Assembly (NCBI GenBank): GCA_946807835.1
Contig: OX327703.1
Span: 2,177,501 to 2,241,500, forward strand
DNA length: 64,000 nucleotides
DNA from: Ailanthus altissimus
Taxonomy: Eukaryota > Streptophyta > Magnoliopsida > Sapindales > Simaroubaceae
Reading direction: 5' to 3'
Shown here: positions 46,892 to 58,438 of the stretch, in pieces
Layout of the letters: each line of letters begins with the position of its first letter
How positions within the stretch are numbered: position 1 is the stretch's first letter
Position numbers and translations under genes: made by a program
Notes under the pieces: model-generated
What the model was told of the DNA's origin: nothing
What the model saw: only the letters and a program-made list of their open reading frames with translations
Database searches by the model: none

Positions 46892-48037
46892 GAAAAGCAA
46901 GCTATTCTCGGCATTTTCTTATGTTCCTTAAAAGTTAAAATGTAATAAAGAACAGCGAAAAGGTTTGTTTGCTGTGAGATATCAACTTCAGTTCTTCACT
47001 CTTTCTCAAACTAATTTGTCGGTGCAGTTTAATCTGACTCCGTAAACACTGTATTGCATTTTCACCAGTATATATAATTTCCCTAGTTTCAGGGTTTTTG
47101 TGTTGTCTCATACAGTTAAATGGTATGTAGCAATGTGAATCAAGAAGGCAATGTTCTTTTGGTACAACCTGACAGGACCATGCCAAAGTGGTAGCGTCCA
47201 AGCTGTTATCTGTATGCAAAATGATCCTGGAGAAAATACAGTAATATTTAACCAGTCTACACACAATTAACAATTTTATCATCAATAGCACACGGAAAAA
47301 TAAAATACAAGTTTTTATTATGTTAAATTTTTTTATAAATTAATATTGAATGATGAAATTATATAATTTTTAAAATTATTATTATATTATATTATTATTT
47401 ATTATCTTATTATTTAATAATGTATTATTTAAAATAAAAATTTTAAAATAATATTTAAAAAATAACATATTATTACTTGTGATAGGATTACGACATGGGA
47501 GTTATAACGTACGGATTGGCAGTCAAAGTCAGGTCAAATTAAATGGTATTTCACTAAACGCTAAGTTTATTAATGGATGTGGCATGTTCTGTACTGCCAA
47601 AGTTGGGTTTGGAAGATTATGCGTGGCGATGGGCATCCGCGTGATGAAATCTTAGCTGCTGAGGTAAGTTGATTTTGAATTGTCAACTGGAAGCAAATCG
47701 GCGGCAACCGTTTTAATGATTGTTGCCCAAGTGTTGGAGAAAATGACTGACTTGTTAGCAAAGCTTTTTAAATTTTTTTTCACTTTCACATCATTTTTCT
47801 TGTCTTACTGTTTCTTGGTCGTTTCCAAATTGCTCATTACGGGGTCAGAAAAACTTGAATTTGTTCACAAGGGTCGAATCTGATTACGGGTGCTCAAATT
47901 GCTCTGACTTGTAATTGTTTTAAGTTGCAGTCAACGACCCACCAAGTTATATATTTGTTATTTCACATAGTTTTATCTATTATTATCTTCTCTCAACAGC
48001 CTCTGTTTCTTTCTCCAAGACTTTGAACATTTCCTTT
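46892..48037 (+). other. Intergenic region between the COA3-like and TNL genes
   Basis: 46892-47290 holds the 3' UTR of the COA3-like gene and flank. 47318-47478 is an AT-rich MITE-like segment related to 37340-37530. 47480-48000 is the upstream region of the TNL gene; short frames here (47570-47883) have no recognisable content. No further gene is seen. Confidence 0.5.
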
Positions 48038-51000
48038 ATGGCTTCGTCTTCTTCTTCTTCTTCTTCTTCTTCTTGGCATACCAATCAATACAAATATGAA
48101 GTCTTTATCAGTTTCAGAGGGGAGGATACCCGAGAGAACTTTACTAGCCATCTCCATGCTGGTTTGTGTCGAAAGAAAATAAAAACCTTCGTTGATGAAG
48201 AACTTAGGAGAGGTGATGAAATTTCGCCTGCCCTTTTGCATGCAATCGAAGGATCAAGGATTTCTGTAATCATTTTTTCAAAAGACTATGCTTCTTCCAG
48301 GTGGTGCTTGAATGAATTGGTCAAGATTCTTGAATGCAAGAAAACAAATGGCCAAATTGTTGTACCCGTTTTCTACCATGTACATCCATCCGATGTGCGG
48401 AAGCAGACTGGAAGTTTTGGCGACTCTTTTGTTGAGCATGAAAAAAAATTCAAAGGGATGTCTGAAATGTTTCAGAAATGGAGGGCTGCATTGGCGGAAG
48501 CATCCTATCTATCTGGATATGAATCCATGAAAATCAGGTAACTCCAATTAACTCTGTCATGTATCTAAGATTATTAAGAGAAATGATTAAGGAACCATTT
48601 ATCATATTAATTCTTTATTGGTCCAATTCGACTCATTGCTTTCTTGTTTGGACTTGCTAGGCCTGAAGCGAAACTCGTAGATGTAATTGTGAAAGATATT
48701 TTGAAGAAATTGGAACACATATCAGTTTCAAGCAATAATTTGAAAGGCCTAGTTGGCATAAATTCACAAGTTGAGGAAATTAAATCAAATCTTGGCATTG
48801 GTTTTTCAAATTTCCTACTTGTAGGAATTTGGGGCATGGGTGGTATAGGTAAAACAACCATCGCTGAGGCTCTTTTTAACCAAATTTCTAGTGAGTTTGA
48901 TGGTAAATGCTTCATGGCAAATGTCAGAGAAAAATCAGAACAAGGGGGTGGGTTAGAACATCTACAAATTCAGGTTCTTTCTCAACTATTAGACGAAACT
49001 GTTGTAATAGGAGGTCCCAATATACCTGATTTCATTAAGGAGAGGCTTCAGCGTATGAAAGTTTTCATTGTTTTGGATGATGTGAATAAAATCAGACAAT
49101 TAGAATACTTAGCGGGAGGTCTTGATCGATTTGGTCCAGGGAGTAGAATAATTATAACCACCAGAGACAAAGGGGTTCTTGATAAATGCAGAGTGGATTT
49201 CATATATAAGGTTAAAGCATTGAACGATCATGAAGCTCTTGAACTCTTTTGTAATAATGCCTTTAGACAAAGTTATTGCCCTCAAGATCTTTTGGTGCTT
49301 TCAAAGAGGATAATAGATTATGCAAAAGGCAATCCATTAGCTCTTAAAGTGCTGGGTTCCTTTCTTCATCGAAAGAGTAAACCAGAATGGGAAAATGCAT
49401 TGGACAACTTAAAACAGATTTCAGACCCTGATATTAGTGATGTGTTGAAAATAAGTTATGATGAACTGAAATGGGAAGAGAAGAATATATTTCTAGACAT
49501 TGCATGTTTCTTCAAAGGAGATGATAGAGATCATGTGGCATCAATCCTTAATGACTGCTATCCGGTGCATTATGGACTAAACATGCTAGTTGATAAGTCA
49601 CTCATAACAATATCAGACAACACGCTGGAAATGCATGATTTATTGCAAGAAATGGCTTGGGAGATTGTTCGCCAAGAATGCATCAAAGAGCCAGGCAAAC
49701 GCAGTAGGTTGTGGTATCATAAGGATGTTTGTCATGTACTAAAAAAAAAGGAGGTAAAATTCTATTTATTTGACTTTTTTTTTTTACACCTTTATATAGT
49801 CTTCAACCAAGAATTAATATTTGCAAATTTATTCCTTAATCAAGGACTAATTTATAAATTATACTTAACTTTAAAAACACTTTATACTGACTTATTCTTT
49901 GCTTTTGTGTACAAGGGAACTGATACAATTGAAGGAATATTCCTAGATATGTCAAAAATAAAAGACTTGAATTTAACTTCTGAGGCCTTTGCAAATATGC
50001 CGAATCTTAGATTGCTTAAATTCTACATGCCTAATCATGTTGGCGACCTAGATGTGAGCTCTAAGGTGCATCTTCCCCAAGGCCTTGATTATCTTTCTGA
50101 GGAATTGAGATATTTCCACTGGCATGGATATCCTTTGAAAACATTACCATTGAATTTTAGTCCAGAGAACCTTGTTGAACTTAACCTGCCTTGTAGTAAA
50201 GTTGAACAACTCTGGAAAGTAGAAAAGGTATAACATAATACATATATATTTAGTTTTTTCTTTGAATATTAGTTGCATAATTCATTGATGCTTATTAATT
50301 CTCATACTTATTCATCATTGTTTACAGGAAGCTTTCAAGTTAAAGTTTGTTGACCTCCACCACTCCCAACATCTCACTAGGATCCCTAACCCATCAGAAA
50401 CCCCAAATCTTGAGAGAATTTATCTATTGAATTGCATTAAGTTACCTTGCATTCCTTCAGCCATCCAGAATTTCAACAACCTTAGTATCTTACGTTTGAG
50501 TGGCTGCAGAAGTCTTAGGTGCTTTCCAAGTAGCATTTATTTTAGATCTCCAATAGAGATTGATTTGTCTGGATGCATTAATCTCACACAGTTTCCACAG
50601 ATTTCAGGGAATATAATAAAGCTATATTTACAGGGGACAGCTATAAATAAAATTCCCTCATCAATCGAGTGCCTAACTAATCTTGAATTATTAGATTTGA
50701 GGTGTTGCAAAAGGCTGAAGAGTCTTCCAACCAGCATTTGTAAATTGAAATCTCTTTCTCGGCTTCAGCTTAGTGAGTGCTCAAACCTTGAGACTTTCCC
50801 AGAAATCTCAGAGAAGATGGAACAACTAGAAGAACTAAGTTTACGTTGCACAGCTATTAAAGAGCTGCCATCGTCAATTGAGAATCTAGTTGGGCTTACA
50901 ATATTATGGTTGATGAATTGCTCTAAACTACATAGCTTGCCGGAAAACCTTCAGAATTTAAAATCTTTGATGTTCGTTGATGCAAAGGGCTCTGCGATTA

Positions 51001-52336
51001 GTGAACTACCATCCTCTATCACTACTTTAAACAAACTTGAAAGGATTTCTTTTTCTGGATGCAAAGGTCTGGTATTGCCTCCATTATTATCAGGTTTACC
51101 TTCATTAAGAGATTTAGATTTGAGTGACTGTGATATGATGGAAATTCCTCAAGGTATTGGTTGTTTATCCTCATTGGAATGGTTAGATCTAAGGGGAAAT
51201 AACTTTGACAGTTTACCTACAAGTATTAAGCAACTTTCTCGGCTGAGATACCTTTACTTGAGACATTGCAATATGCTTCAGTCATTGCCGGAGCTTTCAC
51301 CGCGTTTGGAATATTTAGAAGCAAGAAATTGCAAGCAGCTCCAATTTTTACCAGAGCTTCCATTATGTCTAAACGAATTAGATGCCTCCATATTGGAAAC
51401 ACTATCTGAACACTCCCGTGGAATTTCGCTGCCCACAATCGATTTCTTATTTAGTAATTGCCAAAAACTTAATGACAAAGCAAATAACAACATTTTGGCA
51501 GATTCACAACTAAGAATTCAGCATATGGCAATGTCATCGTTGAGACTATTCTATTTAAAGGTATATGATTCTCTCTCTCTCTCTCTCTTCGTACATCAAA
51601 AATCATGATTTTCATATTGCAGGAACTTTATACACCACACGCAATCAGTATTTGTTTACCTGGAAGTGGAATCCCTTCTTGGTTCAGCAATCAATGTTCA
51701 GGATCTTCAATAACTATTCAACTTCCACAACAATGGTGTAACAGAAACTTCATTGGATTTGCTCTTTGTGCGGTTATTGAATTTGAGAAAGATTCTGATG
51801 CTAGTGGTGAATATTTCGGTGTCGATTGTAGCTACCTTTTTGAAAACATGACTCTGTCTGAAACCAATAACTATTTACCAATTTGCAATCTGGTTTATAA
51901 CATGTCCATTGACTCGGATCATGTCATACTTGGATTTGATCCCTTTTGGAATGTCAAGGTACCTGATAGTGAATGCCATATCACCGTCTCATTGGACTTC
52001 ATCATTTTCTATCCTTTCACAGAAATCAAAAGAGGTCACAAGGTGAAATGTTGTGGGGTGTGTCCAATTTATGCACATCAGAATGAGACTCATCCCAACA
52101 CTTTTACTCTAAAATTTGGTTCCACCAGTGAAGAAGAATGCACTGAAATTGTGAAATTTCATGACGACTTTGATTGTAATGCTGGCACAATTGGAACTTG
52201 TGGAAATATTCATAGATCTGAGGACCATGAAATGGAACCAATCTACAGAGAGCAAATCAACACTCCTCCACAACAAAGTTCCTTGTTTTCTCAAATTTTT
52301 CATAAGAGAGGAGGCTTATTTGCTTTCCTTATGTAA
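48038..52336 (+). CDS. TIR-NB-ARC-LRR immune receptor (TNL) with C-JID domain, five exons
   Basis: Exons fitting GT-AG rules and phase are 48038-48537, 48661-49753, 49916-50227, 50328-51560 and 51623-52336 (about 1283 residues). The TIR domain (about 18-165) has YEVFISFRGEDTRENF and WCLNELVKIL with the catalytic glutamate expected for NADase activity. NB-ARC follows: P-loop GMGGIGKTT near 224, kinase 2 FIVLDDV, RNBS-B GSRIIITTRD, GLPL-type GNPLALKVLG, and MHD (EMHDLLQEMAWEIVRQE) near 491. LRRs run from about 560 to 930 and include HWHGYPLKTLP and SLPTSICKL-type repeats; the post-LRR C-JID domain starts near ISICLPGSGIPSWFSNQ. It would act as an intracellular sensor of a pathogen effector. A TCT microsatellite encodes a poly-Ser N-terminus. 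Intron 2 (49754-49915) is 162 bp, free of stops and a multiple of three. An alternative donor at 52333 could extend the C-terminus. No stops or frameshifts are seen. Confidence 0.92.
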
Positions 52337-54024
52337 GTCCAAAACACTAATTATCTCTTTTTTCTCTATCTTTTTGATGTGTTAATTTTGAATCTGCTCT
52401 TTCTTTTTTAGTTCTTACACTTGCTGCAAATGTTGTTATTCAGATTTGTTCTTTTTTGTTTCATTTTGAGTCCAATACCACGTTGGAAACTGGCATTTCA
52501 TCACTGAAGGAAAAAAAAGGGAAGGTTGGGATTTTATCTCATCTAAAGCATATAAGGTAAGAAGATCCACTCTTTATTTAACACGCAATTTATTTCATAA
52601 AAATGAAAATTTGACTTTTTTTGTCGAATGAACTCACTAGCAAAGGGGCACTACTGTGCCCTGCTTTGTGGAATCCTGCTGATCATTTAAGGTCTATCAA
52701 TTTGAGCTTTGACCAAGCAAAGACTACTCCTCGAAAGGTTTCATGACACTGTGTGTATCGTGTTTTTCATTTTTCTTTATTTTTAATTACATTTTGTGCG
52801 TCTTCTATATTTTGAGCATGATGAACATTTGACATTATTTAGTTTTTGGTCTTTTGGTGCATGTGTAGTTCTTCCATTTTTCTTTTTTGGGATTTCTTGA
52901 TTTTACATAAATTAAGATGTTCTGTTTTGATTAAAATTAAGATGGAATCGACTGTGAGTTGTAGCTTTATCAGGATGTAGTAATTTACTTATTATATTTT
53001 TAAGTAAATTTTGGAGATTTGTCTTTCTGTAGTGTTGTGGATGAATGCTGTTTTGTTATAACTCTTTACTGTGTTTTAATTCTCTATTTGATTCCTGGAA
53101 TATAAGTTGGTAAAAAGCAATTTAATGCATTCACTAGCCATATTGTATTAATATTTTTACTTAAATTTAGGCTGTATCATTGATAAACTCAAAGAAATAC
53201 AAATTTGACAAATCTTTTTTGTTTTCATTATTAACTGTGAATATCTCCATGTTTCCTCACATATTGCTCTGTTATTTTATAAGTGAGAGTTGTTTTGGGA
53301 GCCTTCTCAGATCATTTTCTGCTGTGTGACATGGAGGATTTTTACAGTAGAATAATTCTTCCAGGCTAGGCAGATTTGAAAATAATAGCTAGTTTTGCTT
53401 TGTAATTAGTTCTACTATTTTAAGATAGATGGGAATTTTTTGAGGTACAGATAAAATTCAGATAGCTTCATCTTATTACACTTTCTTTTGGTTTGAAGAA
53501 GAAATAGAATGAAAGACACTTTGTTGCTCCTCTCTGTGCTTCAAACTTTATTTATTAAACCACTTGATGAACCAAAAGTTCAAGTTATTAGGCATGGGCC
53601 TGACTTAGTATGAATATCATGTTTAGTAGGCCCTCACCTGTTATGTGGATCCAATGACTAGATTAAGAATCATCCTAGAAAATGAAATGCTTGCTAGCTG
53701 TTTCAAATAACAGCTACAAGAAAACTGTTTTTTTCATAAGTATCCCTTGTTACCAAGAACAATGACATTGTTTCCTCGTATGAACTGCCATTCTGTTTTT
53801 TGCTGCTGGGGTTTCTTGTCTATATAACTTTATTAGGTTCCTTCAAGGGTTTTGTGTTTTCATTTGCAGTAAGCCAAGACATATTTGAGGGCTGTTATAA
53901 ATGATTTTTCTTTTCTTTTCAGTGCTGAGATAAACATTTGGGATGGAGGTCTCTGTTTTGTTTTGCAAACATCTGTTCTATTTAGAGCATTTAAAAAGTG
54001 GGCTAACTTGAACCACATTCTACT
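52337..54024. other. Gene-free region downstream of the TNL gene
   Basis: 52337-52560 may include a further TNL 3' UTR exon (acceptor-like 'ttattcag' at about 52436-52443). The rest has moderate AT content with no long frame in any direction and no repeat I recognise. Toward 53990-54060 it begins to resemble the sequence just upstream of the COA3-like ATG. Confidence 0.5.
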
Positions 54025-54245
54025 GGCCAGATTGCAGCTTTAAAGTGTGACTACATAGGAAGTGAGCTATTGCCTGTGAGATGGCATTTGGGATTATAGC
54101 ATCCTTGATCCTAAGACCAAGAATCTACACCAGGAGAGGTTTCGAGGGACGGATGAAGTTTTAAGTAATTTGAAGAGGAGGAAAGCAAGCAAGAATATTA
54201 AGGAAAGCAAGCCATTGGAGGCCTTTTCTCATGTTCCTTTTTGTG
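54025..54245 (+). pseudogene. Decayed copy of the COA3-like gene
   Basis: The text tracks 46655-46925: 'gagctattgcctgtgag' + ATG against 'gagttatcgcttaatagatag' + ATG, then 'ttgggattatag', 'gatcctaagaccaagaatct' against 'ggtcccaaggcaaaaaatct', 'ttgaagagga' and 'gaaagcaagccatt' against 'gaaaagcaagctatt'. The segment encoding the membrane helix is largely deleted and the frame is lost soon after the ATG. Similarity continues about 45 bp upstream of the start, so leader sequence was copied too. Confidence 0.75.
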
Positions 54246-54502
54246 TTCCTCAAACATATATATTTGTCAATGCAACTCTTATCTTACTCGGTATACATTG
54301 TATTGCCTTTTCATGAGTATGCAAGACCGAAATTTCTGCATAATTTTCTGTTAGTAGATGTACTGATTTTTCTCAGAGAGACTTAACACATTATACTCTC
54401 TAGACTAGGGATGAAATGACCCACCTCGGATTATTTTATTGTAATTCGGGACAAGTTTTGAATTATTTTATTTGATTGAAAATGAGTGTCCTCGTGAGAA
54501 AT

Positions 54503-55145
54503 TTCATCTTTGGTCTATTTTGTTATATATCATCATCTTACGTATGTCCATATAAGAACATCTAAAGAATGAAGCGTCTATACATATGACCGAGCGCCTT
54601 TGTGTATGCACAGACCAATTTAGAATAATTTCAAAACTATTTCTTTTATACAGCAAGTTATTTGTTTGGGATTGGGTTTTCTTATTCTAGGGGCCTAGTC
54701 TGCTTCCTTAGCTAAAATTATAGGATGCGTGGTTTAATAAGGCATTTAAGTAATAAGGCCAATAATTATGTTGCGAAAATCGATGATTATCAACCTTTTA
54801 GAGTTATTTTCATAAAGTCATAAAAAAATCTAACTTATGAATGATTTAAAGTTCTACATGTTCTGTAAGATGTCTATTTTGATAAATTAAAATATTAGAT
54901 CCAAAATCAAAACAAAAAAATTATAAAATTTTAGTGCATGGAGAAAACCTGTAGATCCTTCTTGATTTTTTTCCTCCAATTCACCTAATCATTGTCAATC
55001 TCTAGTAGATCCAATAAAATTATATTTTTAATATCACAAAATAAATTTCGCTAGTTTGTTAAGAACTATTGAAATGACTAAAGGAGATTGAGACTGGGGG
55101 TAATTCGGGGCAAATTCACCAAATAATAATTCACGGCATCCGCCT
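54503..55145 (+). repeat. Tandem duplication, copy 1 (uninterrupted)
   Basis: Collinear with 55295-55890. Shared strings include 'ggggcctagtctgcttcctt', 'ggcatttaagtaataaggc', 'tctacatgtt' and 'gctagtttgttaagaactat'. It runs through 'aactattgaaatgactaaag', the sequence into which the copia element inserted in copy 2. No coding region is found. Confidence 0.8.
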
Positions 55146-55294
55146 GTTATTATTTATCAATGTTAAGTATAACTCAAATTTTACAATTAAATATTATAAC
55201 ATCAAAAAATAATAATATGTCAAATTATACATCTAATTTCCAACGTACAAATTAAAATAGTCATCACAAAATATAAATCACACTATTCTAGTAC

Positions 55295-55890
55295 TTGTGA
55301 GAAATCTCATTCTCAGTCTATTTTATTATATATCCCCATCTAACGTATGTCCATAATAAGAGTTTATAAGAAGGAAAGCATCTACACACATGAGCGGGTG
55401 CCATTGTGCTGTACAGACCAATCATTCAACAAATTGTTGGGTCGGGATACTTGATTCTTTTTTTGACCTCGAATTTCCTGGATTTTCTTATTCTAGGGGC
55501 CTAGTCTGCTTCCTTTTAGAGTGATCAGGACAAATCATAAGGGTATGGTAGTTAGGCATTTAAGTAATAAGGCAAATAATTATGTTGCAAAATTGATGAT
55601 TCTCAGACTTTTAGAGTTATTTTTATAAAATCACAAAAAATCTAACTTATCAATGGTTTACAGTTCTACATGTTATGTAAGATGTCTATTTTGATGAATT
55701 AAAATATCAGATCTAAAATCAAAACAAAAGAATTATAAATTTTTGAACTTTAGTGCACGGAGAAAACTTGCTGATCCTTCTTGATTTTTCCTCTTATTCA
55801 CATTATCACTGTCAATCTCTAATAGATCTAATAAAATTATATTTTCAATATCACAAAGTAAATTTTGCTAGTTTGTTAAGAACTATTGAA
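55295..55890 (+). repeat. Tandem duplication, copy 2 (cut by a copia element)
   Basis: Second copy, about 790 bp downstream of the first; it stops at 'aactattgaa' (55890), where the LTR starting TGTTAGAATT begins. The remaining part should lie beyond the window on the far side of the element. Confidence 0.8.
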
Positions 55891-58419
55891 TGTTAGAATT
55901 GGTGCTTACATGTCATACTAATATTGTATGAATATTAATTGTTAGTATTTATACAATAAATATTTCATATTAAATCATTAATTTTATAATATATGGTATT
56001 TTCTTGTAACGCAACAGACATTATATAATTTGAAAGAGTCCAAATTAGGTTTAAAGGAATTAAGATCAATGTTAAGAGTTAGCATTGCTGAGAATTATAA
56101 ATACTAAAGAGTTAGTAGGTTATTATAATCCACGAAATCTAAAGAGTTAGAACATTGTCTATAATGGGACAAAGACTTGAAAATATACCAGTAATGACAT
56201 AGTTATAAAGAGTTGCAATAGGTGTTAGCAAATGTCGTTATGCAAGTATGTTTTCAAATACTATATTCCTGATCTATTTTATCGATGAGGGTCTATCATT
56301 GAATCTCTTTTATGTATAGATCAGTGTATGCTATATCTGTATGGTACAAATGGTTGTTCTTAACTAACTATGAGCTTATCAGAAGCTTATATAAGCATAC
56401 AGGCATTTAATTAGGGCTGAATACTGAACAGACTCACGAAGATCTCCAATAGACATCTTATAAAGCCGTCAATGAAAGATTTTCTCTAGTTGAGAAGTAT
56501 CTGTGGTCATTTGACCTGAACACTACGGTGGGCTTGTGAGTGATCCACTATATTTTGGTTCTACGTATGTCAAAGACCTTTCATACTGACTGCTACGCAT
56601 CGCTGGGCATGGTCCGATACTCATGGAGTCTAGTGTGCATGGATATAGGATCCATTAGCTCACATGGGTGAGTTGTATATCCTGATGCTCTAAGATTATA
56701 TTTCAGGAAGTCTTGTAGCCACAAGCATAAACCCTGAAAAAGCATTTCCCGTAGGATTAAACAATATTGCAAAATTATTTGTGTATATTATTTATTAAAA
56801 TATGAATCTAGAGATAAGTTCATGGACGAGAATATGAAGATTTGATGGTGGTGATCTATGTCTCCGTTCATTCAGGATATAAGTGACGGAAGGATTATAC
56901 GAATATGCTATAACCTCAGCTTGTATGGTCCAACGCATTGATTTGTAATATCCATGACGTGTGTGTGGGGCATCGATCACAGACTCATGGAACAGTTCTA
57001 TTTGACAAATTGGGCGTGGACATAGGGAGTCCCACAATATGAGATGTACTCGTTGTGAACTAGAGCTGTGTATTAGATTGAATAGTTTAATGTAGTAAAT
57101 TTCACTGAACCAAGATATTTGTTTCAGGTTCCCTCAGTATGTGCACGTGTCAAGACTTAAGATTTAAGTATATTAATTGATTAACAATAGTTGTTAACCA
57201 ATGGGATGATGACACGTAGCACATTGTATGCCATTTATTGTTTGACTTAGTAATTATCAAAATGACCTTACTTGTGAAACAAGTAAAGTTATTTATTTTT
57301 CAAAATATTTTGAATAAATAAATGTATTAATAATTACTATTAATGTTATTTTAATTAAATCAAACAAATATTATTTTAATGAATGACACATATTTATTTG
57401 TTATACAAATAAAAAGAGAGACACGAATGCATGCAAGGTGGGACATGATGTATTTGACTAATAATAGGGAATTGTTAATAAAATGAAAAATATGTTTTCA
57501 TTTTACTAACACTTAGCCAGCCATATATATCAAGAAGAGTGCAAAAAGGGTTTTGCATTTCTTTAACATTAAAAGTCAACAAGGCACATACGTTAATTGT
57601 TGCAAAATAATAATATAAATAGTTTATATTTTGTTTTGTTAAAGGCATGGGCTTGGATGATTTGTGGGTCCTTGTGTTGTTGAAAATAAGAAGCAAAAAT
57701 TGATAAAAGACGAAATATTTTTTCAATTTTTGTCAGAGAAGATTAGACCAAGTGAAGAAGCAGGTGAAGAGACAATTTTGTGATATTTTCAAGGGTTGAA
57801 AACTATTTCTTCTTCTTTTCAATTGATGTGGTTTGGCCATATCAAGTACTTAAAGGGAATTTTTTTTCTTCTATTTCAAGTGTTTAACAAGTGAGAGGCA
57901 ATGGTTGGTTATTTCTTCTTCTTCTCTTTCCCATGGCCAACCATTAAACAAAAGAGATTGTTTTAGTTTGTATAAGAGTTGTATTGACCAAAATAATTTT
58001 ATTGTTACGAAATAAATACAAGATTAGTGAAAGTGTTTAACTAATTATCTCAAGTATAAAGAGTTTAAGCTATGATTAAGAGTTAACTAAGGTGATTAAG
58101 AGTTAATCATTTTCGATTTTAAGAGCTAAACTCCGTTGTTGAAAATTAGAGTTATTATTCTAGCGATTCAAGCTCACCCCAGTTGGATCCTAGAATTTTC
58201 AATGAATGCGCTTCGTGGTAGACTCTGATTCGGTAATTTCTAAAGACTTGATAGGTCATTCTAGATCTTTAATTTATTAAAGTAGTGAAACTTAAATTCA
58301 ATGTGTTTGTCGCACTAAAAAATAGAGATTTCTAATTTTGCTATTATTTTATGTATAAGATGCATAATTTAATTGTGACAAACAAGTACCACATGCATAT
58401 ACCCTTAACAATTAGCACA
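55891..58419 (+). repeat. 5' LTR of the copia element
   Basis: Starts TGTTAGAATTGG and ends near 'attagcaca' just before the primer site; about 2.5 kb, long for a copia LTR. It is longer than the related solo LTR (2161 bp). The exact 3' end is uncertain by a few bases. Minus-strand frames at 56795-57037 and 57475-57726 are chance. Confidence 0.75.
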
Positions 58420-58427
58420 CTTTTAGT

Positions 58428-58438
58428 TGGTATCAGAG
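58428..58438 (+). other. Primer binding site, initiator tRNA-Met type
   Basis: TGGTATCAGAG, the standard plant copia primer site, lies within about 10 bases of the LTR end. Confidence 0.8.
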
